Part shown: in pieces, positions 22,101 through 33,560 of the stretch
Layout of the letters: each line of letters starts with the position of its first letter
Numbering within the stretch: the first letter of the stretch is position 1
Origin: Coprinellus micaceus
Lineage: Eukaryota; Basidiomycota; Agaricomycetes; Agaricales; Psathyrellaceae
Direction of reading: 5' to 3'
DNA length: 64,000 nucleotides
NCBI GenBank assembly: GCA_951394405.1
Contig: OX596336.1
Span: 2,914,001 to 2,978,000, forward strand
Made by a program: the position numbers and the translations under genes
Notes under the pieces: model-generated
What the model saw: only the letters and a program-made list of their open reading frames with translations
What the model was told of the DNA's origin: nothing
The model's database searches: none

Positions 22101-23640
22101 AGAGAACAAATCTCTTCTTCAGACCCCCAAGGCACCTGGAGCGTGGTTTGATACCCCCGCTCCAGCTCGCCGACCTCGCTCATATTCAGATACGACGCTA
22201 CACACACCCCCTACCCAAGGCGGTTTGGCCGCACCTTCCAATGAGGCTAACTATTCCACCTTGCAGACACCAAAGCCTCCTGGAGGGTGGCTTGCAACGC
22301 CTACCCCAGCGAAGCCCCAATACGTCGATCAGTCTGTGGAGACCGACACCGAAGGTGAGGGAAACCCTGCGCCAGTGCCTGCCTTGCAGACCGGATTAGC
22401 CACCCCTTCCTCGTCTCTGTCGAAGGGATCTCGCCCTGCTCAGACGCCGGCTGCTCCTGGGGCTTGGGTGAACACCCCTGCTGCTCGCAAGAGCGTGATG
22501 AAGGTGCGATTCGACCCCGGCGCAAACGAGACAAGAGAGTACTCCAAAGGGGAGAGCGACGCGTCGGGTACCGAGCGCCTTGGGGACTCTCAAGCGACCC
22601 AGACTTTGTCTCCCCCGAATACGCCAAAGATGGAGGGTCAGAATGTGTTCTCGTCTCCCAAAAAGACGCCCACTATTAGGGTGCTAGATGCGTACGGGAA
22701 TGAGCAGACGGAAGAAGTACCTGGAAGTCCGAGGAAGGCGCAGAACCTATTCAGGATAGTCGACGCCCTGGGAGAGGCGGTGAAGGAGGCACCCTTACCT
22801 GAAGAACCGGACCAGAGCATCGCCATCCCCGCTGAAACCAGGGACGAATTACTATCTCGGGTGCGGCGTGGCTTAGATGAGCTGGTCTCTGATATGCATG
22901 ACATAGACCGGTGGGTATATTTGCCAACTCGGCTTCTCAAACACGGTGCTGAACACCTTCCTGCAGCGCATCTGCACTTTCAAGTTCAGAGCTGACTCGT
23001 GTGAAGGAGCTGGACTCTGCGTCACTACAAGCTCGCGAAAAGCGCAGAAAGCTATCGAGCGAGTACCAGAGGAATAATAGCGAGTTCAAGGATAGATTTA
23101 ACTCTCTCCGCGCTAGTATGCAGCGGAACATCGGTTCGGTTAGTGCAGCTTCTCTTTCCTGCCTCCCTTACGAGTTCGTATTGAACCTTTGATAGGACCC
23201 TGCAACGACTGGCAACACGAAGTGGCATTTTACATCGCCTCGCTTCTTCTTTTTGGTTTTCCTTCAAATTACCCTCGCAGTCGTCATGTATCGGTGAGCT
23301 ATCCCATTGACCCGTCTACCCTGAGCTCCGTGCTGACATACTCTCGAGTAGTTTATCTGATTCACGCGTTGAAGAGCTCTTCAAGACTGCTTATTACGAC
23401 CCCTTTGAGCCTCATCTATATCAACACATTTTCAAGTCGCGACTCACCCTCTCTACCTCCCCAGAACGCTATGTTTCTTGGCTATCGCTTTTGAACTTGC
23501 TGCGGGAGCAAGGCATCAAAGCATGCGCCTTGCAGACCCGGGACAACCTTTCTATTGCACTGGCGAACGTCCAATCATTTATTTGGGAACGATTTGGAGA
23601 CGACGGTTCATATTTCAATATTTCGTGGCCACCCACCTGA
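19161..23640 (+). CDS. Large Ser/Pro-rich protein with C-terminal membrane segment, unknown
   Basis: A gene of about ten exons and roughly 1,300 residues. The N-terminus (MDDSTPYATSSRRRLTR) is Ser/Thr-rich and acidic, then gives helical DLEEDILRQRERRWNTA. The main exon (about 20,760-22,920) is low complexity with many Ser-Pro/Thr-Pro sites and three copies of a QTPxxPGxWxxTP motif (22,108-22,488), then MKVRFDPG. Further on is a coiled coil (REKRRKLSSEYQRNNSEFKDR), then after an intron SPRFFFLVFLQITLAVVMYR, a single membrane segment, followed by a folded-looking tail with VEELFKTAYYDPFEPHLY, RYVSWLSLLNLL and FIWERFGDDGSYFNISW. The layout suggests a membrane-anchored scaffold, perhaps at the nuclear envelope or ER, regulated by Pro-directed kinases. 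I do not recognise the family; small exons between 20,100 and 20,760 are poorly resolved. Confidence 0.7.
22108..22488 (+). repeat. Three-copy QTPxxPGxWxxTP repeat within the 19161 protein
   Basis: Three units in one frame: LLQTPKAPGAWFDTPAPAR, TLQTPKPPGGWLATPTPAK and PAQTPAAPGAWVNTPAARK. Spacing is about 50-60 residues. They look like short linear binding motifs repeated by duplication. Confidence 0.85.
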
Positions 23641-23921
23641 TTTAGCCTACAAATAATGTTGTATCCCCTGTATCTTATCGTTATTTAGACCACCCTTCTG
23701 ACTTCATTGTGAATGGTCAGTTCACCCGACAGGTTCGCCTCTGATCTGGGGTATAGTGTCTTGGCGTGCGAGTTACCTGCTCGATCAGTGTGAGTCGAGA
23801 AAATGTTGTTCCGTCGCTGCATGGAATAACCGAGGTGGAGCGGGCTGCTCATCGTTGGGACCCACCCAGAAATGGTTTCCATTTCGCTCCGCTACCATCG
23901 CTCCCTCTCTACCCTTCGCCT

Positions 23922-26567
23922 ATGCCACCCAAGATACCTGAACCGCTGCCACTCGACCCATTGCGCATCGACACGGAGGCCGAGGCGAACGCAATTCACC
24001 ACAAGCTCGCTCAGGAAGAGAGGAACGCCCGGGATTCAAGCTCTGACTCGGACGGGACCATCGAAACCATCGATGACGAGGACTTTGACTGGGACAGAGA
24101 TGATGAATCCCCAGACCACACAGCTGAGATCCAAGCGAAGCGGGGTCGGGCGATATGGCTTGCATTCATTAAGCTTTCAAGGCCCATCAGGGTGTTCCTC
24201 GTTGCCTTCCTCGGCGTTGCAATCCTCATTACACCCCTCATCATTGTCAACGTCCGATTCCGCAGCAGCCCCGTCCACATACATGTTCACGTATGGTCTC
24301 TGTGGTTCACGATTAACTGGGCCACAAGCTGCGGGACCTATCTGCTCGTCGATGGCCTTCCACACCTTGTGATCGCTCTTACCTCCCTCTTTGGAGGTTC
24401 AGTGGAGCGGTTCAAGATGCAGACCGAGGTCGGTCCACTTGCAAGGGTGCTTGTATCACCTTTTCTAATCGCCCTTCAATAATAGTTGGTTATGGCTGTG
24501 AATGGTTGGCTGAAACTCGCCCTCGACATTGTCTGGGCATGGGTTGCGCTCTCCGTCATTCGAGCCGTGTATCACCCGCCAGGGTCCTATTGGACGGTCA
24601 TAAACCAGGTCATGCAGGTATGCATCCCTATCACGGTTCTTGCGACACGTTCTTATTCACCAATAGGCCTTATTTGCTGCGGGTATGGTCATCCTCGCTG
24701 AAAAACTATTCTTACACTTCGTGGCCATTACCTTCCATCAACAAGCGCTGGCCGACCGACTGGAAGAGAACCGATTGGCCCTTCGCGCCCTTGATCATCT
24801 TTCCCGGCCCCCTTATGTGCGGAAAGGAGATTCGGGCAAGAAGTCTGCCTTTGGGAGTACCGCCGACTTGCTGAACAGCGCCGGGCACGGGCACAAACCT
24901 AGCTCAAGTTATTCCGAGGTGAACACCCATCGGAAACAGGGGAGCAAGTCTGCCCCAAGCATCTTTTCTCCGGCCAGGAGGAAGGGGAGAAACGTGGCGA
25001 ACGTCATTGTAGATCAGGTATGTCCGTTTTCCTCACACCAGCAAGTGTACTAACAGGTCGCAGTTGGGTGGTGCAATTGGACAAGTTGCATTGAAAAACT
25101 CCAAGTTCAACAAGGTCGTCGACCTCAGTGGTCTCACCTCTGCGAGGCGCTTAGCGCGGAAACTGTTCGCGTCGCTCTGTGACGTTTATCCCCCTCGTTC
25201 TCATCTCATTGTCGAGGACTTTTATCCGTATTTCCGCTCCACCGCAGAGGCCGTGAGTATTACCCTTCATCCGTTATTGGAACGGAGAGTTGTCCTGACA
25301 AAGCTCCCAGCACGAAGCCTTCGGCTGCTTCGACAAGGATGGGAACGGAGACATCACCAAACGTGAAATGCGAGAATCGGTCCAACGGATTTATCGTGAA
25401 AGGAAGGCATTGGTTGCCAGCTTGAAGGTAGGTTGTCAACCTCTTCTCATTCCGCTGGCAACCCTGCTGACGGTGCGTCTCAGGATGTCGGTTCCATTGT
25501 CGCCAAGCTCGACGGTGTCTGCCTAGTTATCGCGCTGTTTATCGTCCTCTTCATTTGCCTCTTGATCTTCAAGAAAGGCAATGCTCTATCTTCGCTCGTC
25601 CCCCTTGCCACAGTAGTCCTAGGGTTTTCGTTCGTCTTTGGAAACTCTGCCCAGACACTTTTCGAATCCGTGTGTTTTCTCTACTCTCCCCTCCGCAGCC
25701 CAGGTCATACCCATCTTTTCTAGCTCATCTTCATCTTCTCCACTCACGTCTTTGATGTGGGTGACTTGGTCATGATTGACGACCAGGTACGTCTTTCAAC
25801 ATGCTGGTCCAGGTGCAACGCGGTCCTAACATCACCACCAAGATTATGTTTGTGAAGGAATTCGGTCTCTTCGCCACCACATTCAGGCGAGTCGACGGTC
25901 AAGAAGTCGTTGCGCCCAACTCCCTTCTCTCGAGTTCCAAGCTGGTGCACAACCTAAGGCGGAGTAAATCCATGTCCGTTTTTGCGCCCTCTCATCACTC
26001 TGGACGATCGCTGACAGACCATTGTGTAGGTGGGAAACGACGAGCCTCATGGTGTCGTATAATACCCCGATGGAGGTCCTTGAGCAACTCAAACAGAAGC
26101 TCGCCGAGTACATGGCTACCAACAGCCGAGAGTGGTCGAACTTCGCTTTGAACATAGACAAGATGGAGTTCCAGAACGCTTTGCACCTTAACGTGCATAT
26201 GGAGCGTGAGTATTCTCTTCTCTTCTTTCTAGGATCCTTGCTAAATAGCTCTTTAGACCGCCCTAATTGGCAAGACTGGGGCGGGCGATGGACCCGGCGT
26301 AATGCATTCATGCGATACCTCAAGACCACCCTTGAAGAACTTGGTATTCGGTATACAATGCCAGTACAGCCTGTCCTTCTCCCTTCCTCCACCGACCGGC
26401 CACCAATACCCCATATCAATGTCTCGTCCTCTTCCTCTCGCTCAAGTACCCTGTCAGGACACACTCCCGTTAACGATATGGGGCACCTCTCAGGCGAGAT
26501 ACATAGGCGAGCCTCTGGTGGGCCATCGTTCCGTCCGGGTGTGCCGTCGTTTGGCCAGGCTGCGTAG
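23922..26567 (+). CDS. Mechanosensitive ion channel (MscS family) with EF hand
   Basis: About eight exons, roughly 800 residues. The start MPPKIPEPLPLDP leads into an acidic N-terminus, then membrane segments (PIRVFLVAFLGVAILITPLII, WSLWFTINWATSCGTYLLV, LDIVWAWVALSVIRAV, ALFAAGMVILAEKLFLHFV). A soluble part has DLSGLTSARRLARKLF and a canonical EF-hand loop, DKDGNGDITKRE. After that come LVIALFIVLFICLLIF, the pore region around LVPLATVVLGFSFVFGNSAQTLFES, then HVFDVGDLVMIDDQ and FGLFATTFRRVDGQEVVAPNSLL, typical of the MscS beta domain. It resembles fission yeast Msy1/Msy2, ER channels that link hypo-osmotic stress to Ca2+. The C-terminus is Ser-rich and disordered. Introns in the 25,250-25,800 stretch are GT-AG. 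Family and EF hand are sure. Confidence 0.93.
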
Positions 26568-26672
26568 ATTTAGACAATACCTCACTTCTCAATAAGGCAA
26601 TCACGAGTACTTTTCAACAGTACATTCGATTACAATACATCCTCCTCACCCTTGGGAATTCCAATGGTCCTA

Positions 26673-27541
26673 TTACTCTTTCTGGCCAGCATCATTGTCG
26701 ACCTTCGGTTCCGGCTGTGGAGTCGCCTGAGGCCCCTGCACTCGTTGGTTTATTTGGTTCCGGACGAAAGTATAAGCACCGATTCCCTACAGACGATTTG
26801 TGGTCAGTTCCTACTCATACAGCGACGAGGACGACTTGCCACCTCTTTTGCCTTCTTCGCCCCTTCCACCGCAACCCTTTGCACTAACTCACTCGCAGAG
26901 TTCGCAACTGAGCTCTCCTTCACAGCTTTCACCGCTAACTCATGCAACCTCCCCGTCTCCTCCTTGACGACTTCCACCATCTCCCAAGCCGCTAGTATCG
27001 TCATACTCCTATGATGTTCAACGATGTCAGTCATCTTGCGCCCGAGGCACTCGATGATAACTGCCGCCTCTTCTTGGTGGGCGTCTATGTTAGCCTCGAC
27101 TGAATCGAACGCCCGGTCCACGACACAAGGTGCAAACGGAACCAGTTGGACGTAGTCCTTGGCTGCCTTGCGTAGGTAGATGAGGGCCTCACTAGGCTTT
27201 GATTTGTGGTTCTCCGTTCGTTGGCGCCTTTGGTTTATCTCGGATAGTATGACTTGGGCGGTGTCGACAGCATTTCTCATCCCTGATCTGTCCCTGATAA
27301 ATGGTAAAGCGCTGCAACTGACTCCCCGTCAGATTTTTTTTTTGGGCCATAGGGACTGTAAGCTGTACTTACTGGGTATTGTAAGCCCAGTACCGATGGC
27401 TAAACCCGAGAGAAACAGCGATAACAGTGGCCGACGGCCCCTCAAGACCGCCGTCGAAAACGGGCGGCTTGAACGCCTGCAACCAAGCCCAAGTCTCCTG
27501 GAAATGACAAAGGCCAGAGAACGTTGAAGTAAAGGACTCAT
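26673..27541 (-). CDS. Mitochondrial-looking protein A, paralogue of the gene at 32496
   Basis: Three exons, about 250 residues. The N-terminus is basic and amphipathic (MSPLLQRSLAFVISRRLGLG, then RRSSRPFSTA, a likely presequence cleavage region), followed by a short hydrophobic stretch (LLSLFLSGLAIGTGLTIP) and a helical domain: SGMRNAVDTAQVILSEINQ, FDSVEANIDAHQEEA and VVKEETGRLHELAVKAVKE. The same blocks, in the same order and with introns at matching places, occur in the gene at 32496-33358, so the two are paralogues. The second intron here (26787-26839) must start with GC (GCAAGT) to give the C-terminus GIGAYTFVRNQINQRVQ; the paralogue has GT there. A matrix or inner-membrane site is inferred. 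Function unknown. Confidence 0.8.
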
Positions 27542-27738
27542 GCAACGCGATGGAAAGAAGGGGTGACAGACGAAAAGTAGGTGGCCACGGTCAAGCTTGA
27601 CAGCTCTGACCCTGAAAACCAGGCTGACTACGGGCGCTTAAATAGTGCCTAATAATATGGGTAGGACCGATTCCGTCGCTGCGTTTAATTTTAACACACG
27701 GGTTGTTTTAACTATAAGGCGAGAGACATTGTGTGATT

Positions 27739-30064
27739 TCATCGAGCAACACCGTGGTGACTCCCCAACCAAATCCTTCCAGGAATGCCAAACACCCCAC
27801 CCCTTCTCGTCGCCTCCTCCAACACTTCTTTCTTGATGTCTGCCCCTACCGCACCCCTCACTTCTACATCCACACCCCTTTCCTTATTTTCATCAAACGA
27901 GACCGTAATATCCACCAGTCCGGTAATGGGAGGGCGCTCGGGGGACGTCATGACAATCTTGGGACGGTGGGAATGGGACTGGGAGGCAAGGGAGAGGGGG
28001 TCGAAGGAGGGTGGCTGTGAGGGGACGTAAACATTGATAGGGAGAACCTGAGGTGGGTATGACCCGGAAAGGATGGCTTGAAGTTCCTGTTCAGAATCCC
28101 CCCCAGTATCGATGGGGAGTTCTGCTGCCACTATGGGCTCTTCGGGCTTCCATTCGGCGCCGAAGAGTGTCTCGTTCAGCCAGCACTGCTCTCGCACGAT
28201 CTTTTTGAATGAGATAAATACCCAGGCTTTTCGGTGCTGAGACAGGGAAAGATGAATGCACTCGCCTCTAGGATACCCCACACTTCTCGGATGGTATGAA
28301 CAGGTACACGTTCCAACATGAATCCGGGTTCTTCGGGCGGCGCAAGGCGCAGCTTCAGAGGCGGGTGTCCGAGCGTAGGTGAAGTCTGCATGCAGCACTT
28401 TAGCGGGACTCTTTGGCTTCAATACCGCAGACGTAACTCACATACACGGCCGTATAAAACTCACTTGTCTTTCCTTCTTTATTCAGCAACAGGTCCACCC
28501 AACTCTCCCCATGTGGAGCCTTCATCCTCCCGAGCCCAGCCGCGCTATTCTCGACCCCACTAAAGGGGTTAATCACCACCTCCACCTCCCGCATCCTGCT
28601 CTGGCTCATAACGATGCCCCTTGTTTTCCCATTATTGGTGAAGTCCAACACCCACTCGTACTGTGCTGGCCCTCCCGGGCCTGTTGTATCCAGAGTCAAA
28701 GTCAGGGGATTGTCGTCAAGCTGTGGGAACGTATAGTTAACTTCTGATCCTGCTTGTGCGAGGGGGAATGAAGGCCTGAGGGATGATGCCATTGAGATGG
28801 GTACATGGCGGGGACCCCGCAAGGGAACGAGAAGAAGCGTGGCAATGGTCGCTCCGTCTGTTTTGTCAGAAAGAGTTCTGCGGATGTGGCTGAGGGGTAT
28901 ATCAAAGGGAAACGGATCTGCGAGCTCCTTTAGAGGAGGCTTGGATTGAAGGGTGGCGAGATAGATGAGCGGGGACATGTATATAAGGAAAGATTGGGAT
29001 GGGGTAAGGAGGTATGGCAGCGGGAGGGCGTGAGAGCGGTGCAGGAAGATGTCGAGGGGTACTTCGGCTCTGTTCGAGGCACTATCACAGCGTCAACAAC
29101 AATCCAGACAAGACGAAGGCTGAACGTACGACGCGATCACTCCGGCCTCCTTCTTCGCAAACTCCTCCAACGGTGGGTAGACCTCATCCAAACCAATGAA
29201 CCATTTCAACCCTCCATCCGCGCTCGGTCTCTCGGCTAGTTGGTCTACCATCACAAGGTACTGGAGCTGTACCAAGATATCCTTCCCCAACCTCGACGCC
29301 TTCCTTGGGTCACGAATATCGTTCTCCCGCTGCGCCTCAGTCAGGAATGCTTGAATGGTCCTCAACAAAAAGTCATCCAACGTAAGACTGCCCATCGCGT
29401 TCGCCTTCTCGCCATTCAACCCACTCTGTTGTTGCAGTTGCTGCTGCTGCTGTGTGAGGGCGTAGCTAGTCTTCACCCTACTAACCGTTACTACAGGCCG
29501 TAGAGGATTGGCTCGGGTGAATTTGAAGTCGACGTCGACTACGATGACCTTTCCGCCGCAGGTTATGGTCGTCGAGTCGCCCTCTTTGGAATCGTCTTTG
29601 AACGCCTCGAGCCCCGCGAGTCTACACCATTCCTCAATGCGCGAGACGCACCAATCTGGCGTCTGGGCTGGGATGAGAGGAACGCTTTCTCCATAGCTCA
29701 CTCCGGCACGCTCACGTAGTGCAGAGATGATGTGTCGACTTTGGTGTTCAGACTACTAAATATGCTCAGTTCATCAAGATACAACGACCTCTCCGGCAGG
29801 GACAGTACGCACCGTGTAGAGCGACTGAGATATTGCAGAGCTCTGCCTCAACAACGATACAAGCTTGTCGTTGGTCCATTCGGTCGAATTGTACGCTGCG
29901 ATCGAGTTCGAGAGGTTGTTCGTTGTTTCGATGAGATCTTTGAGGAGGATGGAGGAGGAGTTTCCTTTGGCGGAGAACGCGTGTAGGATGTCGTCTGGGA
30001 GGGCATTGTACTCTTGGAATCTACTGAGAGAGGAGTCGAGAGTTTCAGGAGATGACCGTCGCAT
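27739..30064 (-). CDS. MED1: Mediator complex subunit 1 (Med1)
   Basis: A minus-strand gene of about five exons and roughly 690 residues. The N-terminus MRRSSPETLDSSLSRFQEY leads to helical HIISALRERAGVSYG, then IPAQTPDWCVSRIEEWCRLAGL, GGKVIVVDVDFKFTRANP, a polyGln tract (CAG/CTG repeat near 29,430-29,455), LGKDILVQLQYLVMVDQLAE, LKWFIGLDEVYPPLEEF, ASLRPSFPLAQAGSEVNYTFP and LPINVYVPS. This is the fungal Med1 pattern. Mediator links activators to RNA polymerase II. The intron after WGILE (28,201-28,265) reads GC...AG. The 3' part after YVPS is disordered and may hide another intron. An in-frame Met at 30,142 would only add a leader, so 30,064 is preferred. Confidence 0.88.
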
Positions 30065-30484
30065 GGCAAGTGTCAACAAGTATGCGCGTCTGATGCCGCC
30101 AGCAACGTCATTTGCCACCACCCGTTGCCAGATAACTCTCAAGGTCTCTCACTCATTGACAAAAAATATATCGCGCAGTTTTCAACATGCGATCGCTGCT
30201 GAGTCTCACCCTGCACGCAAGTTTTTCTCGACATCAGTCTTGGTATTGTCGGACAAGGCGAGACAGCTCTCTGCCTGCTCTTCGCCGCAAGCTGCTAATC
30301 CAGAGCTTGACCAGTGTGTTGCATCGCGGATTAATTGATGTTATATATGAATAGATCTCGATCCACTAGTGAGTATCCAGGGTGTATGTATGTATGTCGT
30401 CCAATTGAGATGCGTGTCGCAAGAGATCACTGCGGTCATTAGTGCTGGTGAGGATGGCTGCACTACCCCCACCTCCACCGTTCG
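30065..30484. other. Intergenic gap between Med1 and the MBOAT-like gene
   Basis: About 420 bases: promoter side of Med1 and 3' flank of the next gene. Only short chance frames are seen. Confidence 0.5.
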
Positions 30485-31873
30485 TTAGTATACAGTGGGA
30501 TCCGACTTCGATCCCGTAAGACTCCCAAGAATAGCCTCGACAGGTCGCTGTCCCTCAGGGAAGAAGACGCTCCCTACCAGCCCCTTTCTCGCCCACGCGT
30601 CAACCAACCAGTTCCCCCAGAACACCACCCACGCCATCGTCCACACCCACCCTATCCATCCCTGCACCCTCACCCGTCGCCCAGTCGTCTTCGTCATAGC
30701 CTCTGCCCACCCTCTCTCGATAATAACCCCAACCCCCATCATCAGAAAGTACCCTCCAGCACCCCAAAACTCGGTGCCCCGCCCCATGCCCCACAGCCCC
30801 GCGACATGCAACAGCCCACTGATGACGAATGCACCGAGGACCGTACCCATCCGCCCAAAGAGCATTGCAAGCGGGCGCGATCCGCAGCTCACGAACAGGT
30901 CGCGGAAAGCCTGGTGCCACCGCTTAGCCCAGAACTCTGAGAGACTCGTGGAGACCCAGGGGGCGTCGAAGATGGGGGGCCAACTTTCCGGGGTGTTGTG
31001 GAAGACGGCGACCCCGATGATGGACATGAGGTAGAACCCGATCTGGATGCCCAGGCAGATCGTCAGGCCAGCGAGGTATGTAATGAACGTCGAACGGAGG
31101 TACCGCTGAATGAAGGGCATGCTTTCGTCGAATATGCTGCCACCGGCTGCTGCCCCGATCGTCGTTGGGCCGAAGCTTTGTACGGAGTAGTGGAGAGCGT
31201 CGAAGAGCGCTAGGCTGAGGAGGAAGTTGCGAGTGGTGTAGAGGAGAAATAAGGGGCGAGAGTGGGTCGGCTTAGATTCGCAGGGGATGTGGAGCCCAGC
31301 AGACCAGTTCCAGCCAATTCCACGGAGGTTGCAGCAGAGCTCGAGGGCGTCGGTGAGGACAAGCGGGAGGGTGAGCCGCTTGGACTCCGAGCATTGCGGG
31401 GTTTTGGGGTTTGGGGTGCGATAGAGAGGGGAGAGTTTGAATGACCAAATGACTGCGCGCGTCGCGAGGGTGGACATTGCGAGCTACATGAACCCTTGTT
31501 AACAGACTCCCGGTAATAACGAATAGAAAGCCCACGCACAGTCAACCCTTGGTTCAGGTATACCAACCTCTCGTCATTCCACGGAGCTGGGATGTCTAAC
31601 CGCGTTCCCGTACGAAACGCTGACCACAGTGTCACGGGTAGCAGTGCTAACCTTGCATAGAACGTGTTGGGAATGAGGACAAGGACAGCTGTCGCATAGT
31701 ATAGTAATAACGAAGGAAGGAACAGTTGAGCGAACGATTCAAGGGAGAGTGGGACGCGAGTGTGTGGGGGCGGAACAACGTCCGCTACGTCCGTCAGCCT
31801 GCAAATGCGATGAAATCATGAACACCGTTAGTTCTGACGTTCAACGGTGAGTATACCCGACCCACCAGTTCAT
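30485..31873 (-). CDS. Wax-synthase-like MBOAT acyltransferase
   Basis: Three exons, about 400 residues. The best 5' end joins ATG-AAC-TG at 31,873 to a second exon (about 31,800) giving MNWLTDVADVVPPP, with an intron of roughly 65 nt. Many hydrophobic helices follow (FLPSLLLYYATAVLVLIPN, FITYLAGLTICLGIQIGFYLM). The family block FWAKRWHQAFRDLF and the likely catalytic His in GAFVISGLLHVAGLW are clear, then GVGVIIERGW and a C-terminal helix. Members transfer acyl groups to alcohols or sterol-like acceptors at the ER; in fungi several sit in terpenoid gene clusters, but no such neighbours are here. The substrate cannot be told from sequence. Stop at 30,485. Confidence 0.85.
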
Positions 31874-32495
31874 AACCCCTCCACGCAGCGATATGGTGTA
31901 GGTCAAGGTAGAAAGCGAAGCGACAGACGTAATGTGCTTCCGTGCTATGCCCCTGCGGCGACCTGATGCATGATCATGATGATGGCTCGGCTGGATCACA
32001 GGCATCCATCTCTAGCGTGACTTCATTTTACCCCAACGGCGCAGCTCGTCGATACATAGCCCCAGAGCCTCGTTCCTGACTGCGACTCAAGTGCTGTATA
32101 ATGGCGTGGTAGCATATCATACGACGACCGGCGAGTGTTCTCGAAATGACCACGGCCGGAGCCAAACAAACACTGGCACATCTGAGTTACTTTGCTGTAT
32201 AGCCAATGCGACAAGGCAATTTGAGAAGGAAACCTGGAAAACGAGATAATGTCACCTCCCAGACAACGGGTCGGAGATGTCCGAATAGTTAGGGAACCGG
32301 GGTCCGTTTCGCCGCGGAAGGTCGAGGAATACCAGCAGAACCCTCGATCAGAGAGCATTGCCGAATAGGCGCCAGATCATGCCGGCTCACCTGGTGCCGC
32401 GTGTGGGGTACCGTCATCCAAAGGGTACGAAAATGAGTAGTGGTATGATGCTGTACAAAGTAAAATAACAGTATGTGCGAGTAAGAGTCAGAGAT
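31874..32495. other. Intergenic region between the MBOAT-like gene and protein B
   Basis: About 620 bases. A 111-codon minus-strand frame (32,023-32,358) shows no recognisable domain. Nothing else is supported. Confidence 0.5.
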
Positions 32496-33358
32496 CTATG
32501 ATTTAGGGTTGGTATCGTTCTCCCGTGTCCCTTCAGCCTCGGAGTCGACCTGAAACCGTTGGTGGAACTTGGTCTTGACAAAGTCTACCGCACCCTTTCC
32601 CTGAAATATTACAGCATTCAGCGTTTGTTCCGCCATGATACAGCACATGCGGCTCACCATCTCCTGTACCTTCCCTGCCCCCTCCCCACTGGCCCTCACC
32701 CTTTTCGCAACCGGGTACTCTTTCACGGCCTCCACCGCAACCTCCTTCAACCTCCCCGTCTCCTCCTTCACCACCTTCACCAGCTCCCACGCAGCAGGAA
32801 CAGTTATTTTCTTATGCTTCTCGATAACGGCCCCCATCCTCCGACTCAGATCCTCGATAATAACCTTCGCCTCATCCTGGTGCGCGTCTATCGTCGCCTC
32901 GACGGAATCGAACGCCTTATCCACGCCCCATTGTGCGAAGGGTATGCCTTGGACGTACGACTTGGCCGCGATCCGTAGGAGGTATAGGGCGTCGCTTGGT
33001 TTCTCCTTGACGTTCTTGATTTTGTCTCGGGCTTGGTTGATTTCGGCCAGCGTCACTTGAGCTGTGTTGACTGCGTTCCTCATGCCGGAGAAGTGGTAAA
33101 AGGCTGAGACTGTGGATGCATCAAGGTGAGATGCACATAATAATAGCCCATGAAACGCCTCGTCTTACCAGGCACTGTGAGTGCGGCGCTAAAGAGCAAA
33201 CCAGAAACGAACTGGGAAAGGAAAGGCCGACGGCCACCAAAGAACACCCCCTTAGGCGAAAGTCTCGATATTTGCCTGGACGACTGGGAGACGGAGAGGG
33301 CCGCCCTGGGGACAGCTCGGGCTCGGGAGCGCAGAGCACTCGAAGCAAGGAGACTCAT
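32496..33358 (-). CDS. Mitochondrial-looking protein B, paralogue of the gene at 26673
   Basis: Three exons, about 240 residues. The N-terminus (MSLLASSALRSRARAVPRAA) is a strong mitochondrial presequence type; next are GVFFGGRRPFLSQFVSG and a hydrophobic LLFSAALTVP. The conserved helical domain is SGMRNAVNTAQVTLAEINQA, FDSVEATIDAHQDEAKVI and VVKEETGRLKEVAVEAVKE. A 57 nt in-frame GT-AG intron near the 3' end joins QEM to GKGAVDFVKTKFHQRFQ, at the same place as in the paralogue. It is better preserved than copy A in its basic/acidic heptads. A TATA box lies about 80 bases upstream. Function unknown. Confidence 0.82.
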
Positions 33359-33437
33359 CGAATACGGATAGATGGTGGTACAGATGAGGTGCAATATGAT
33401 GCAACCCTGGGAATCGTCTTATTTTATCTTGTGGGCG

Positions 33438-33443
33438 TTTATA
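33438..33443 (-). promoter_or_regulatory. TATA box of protein B
   Basis: TATAAA on the minus strand, about 80 bases before the ATG at 33,358, within GGGCGTTTATAAC. The paralogue has GGGCGCTTAAATAG at a similar distance (about 27,632-27,645), suggesting the core promoter was duplicated with the gene. Confidence 0.45.
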
Positions 33444-33560
33444 ACCCGCCAAATTATATTTAGCGCCCAATGCTCCGCACATGGTGAGTGCCAATGGAAG
33501 GGATGACGGAGGAGAATGCATGGAGGTTGAAGGGATGGGATTGAAGCAAACGGAGTACAT

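Noticed and set aside
30495..31034. Plus-strand 179-codon frame opposite the MBOAT gene
   Set aside because: Pro/Thr/Ser-rich shadow of the real minus-strand coding exon.
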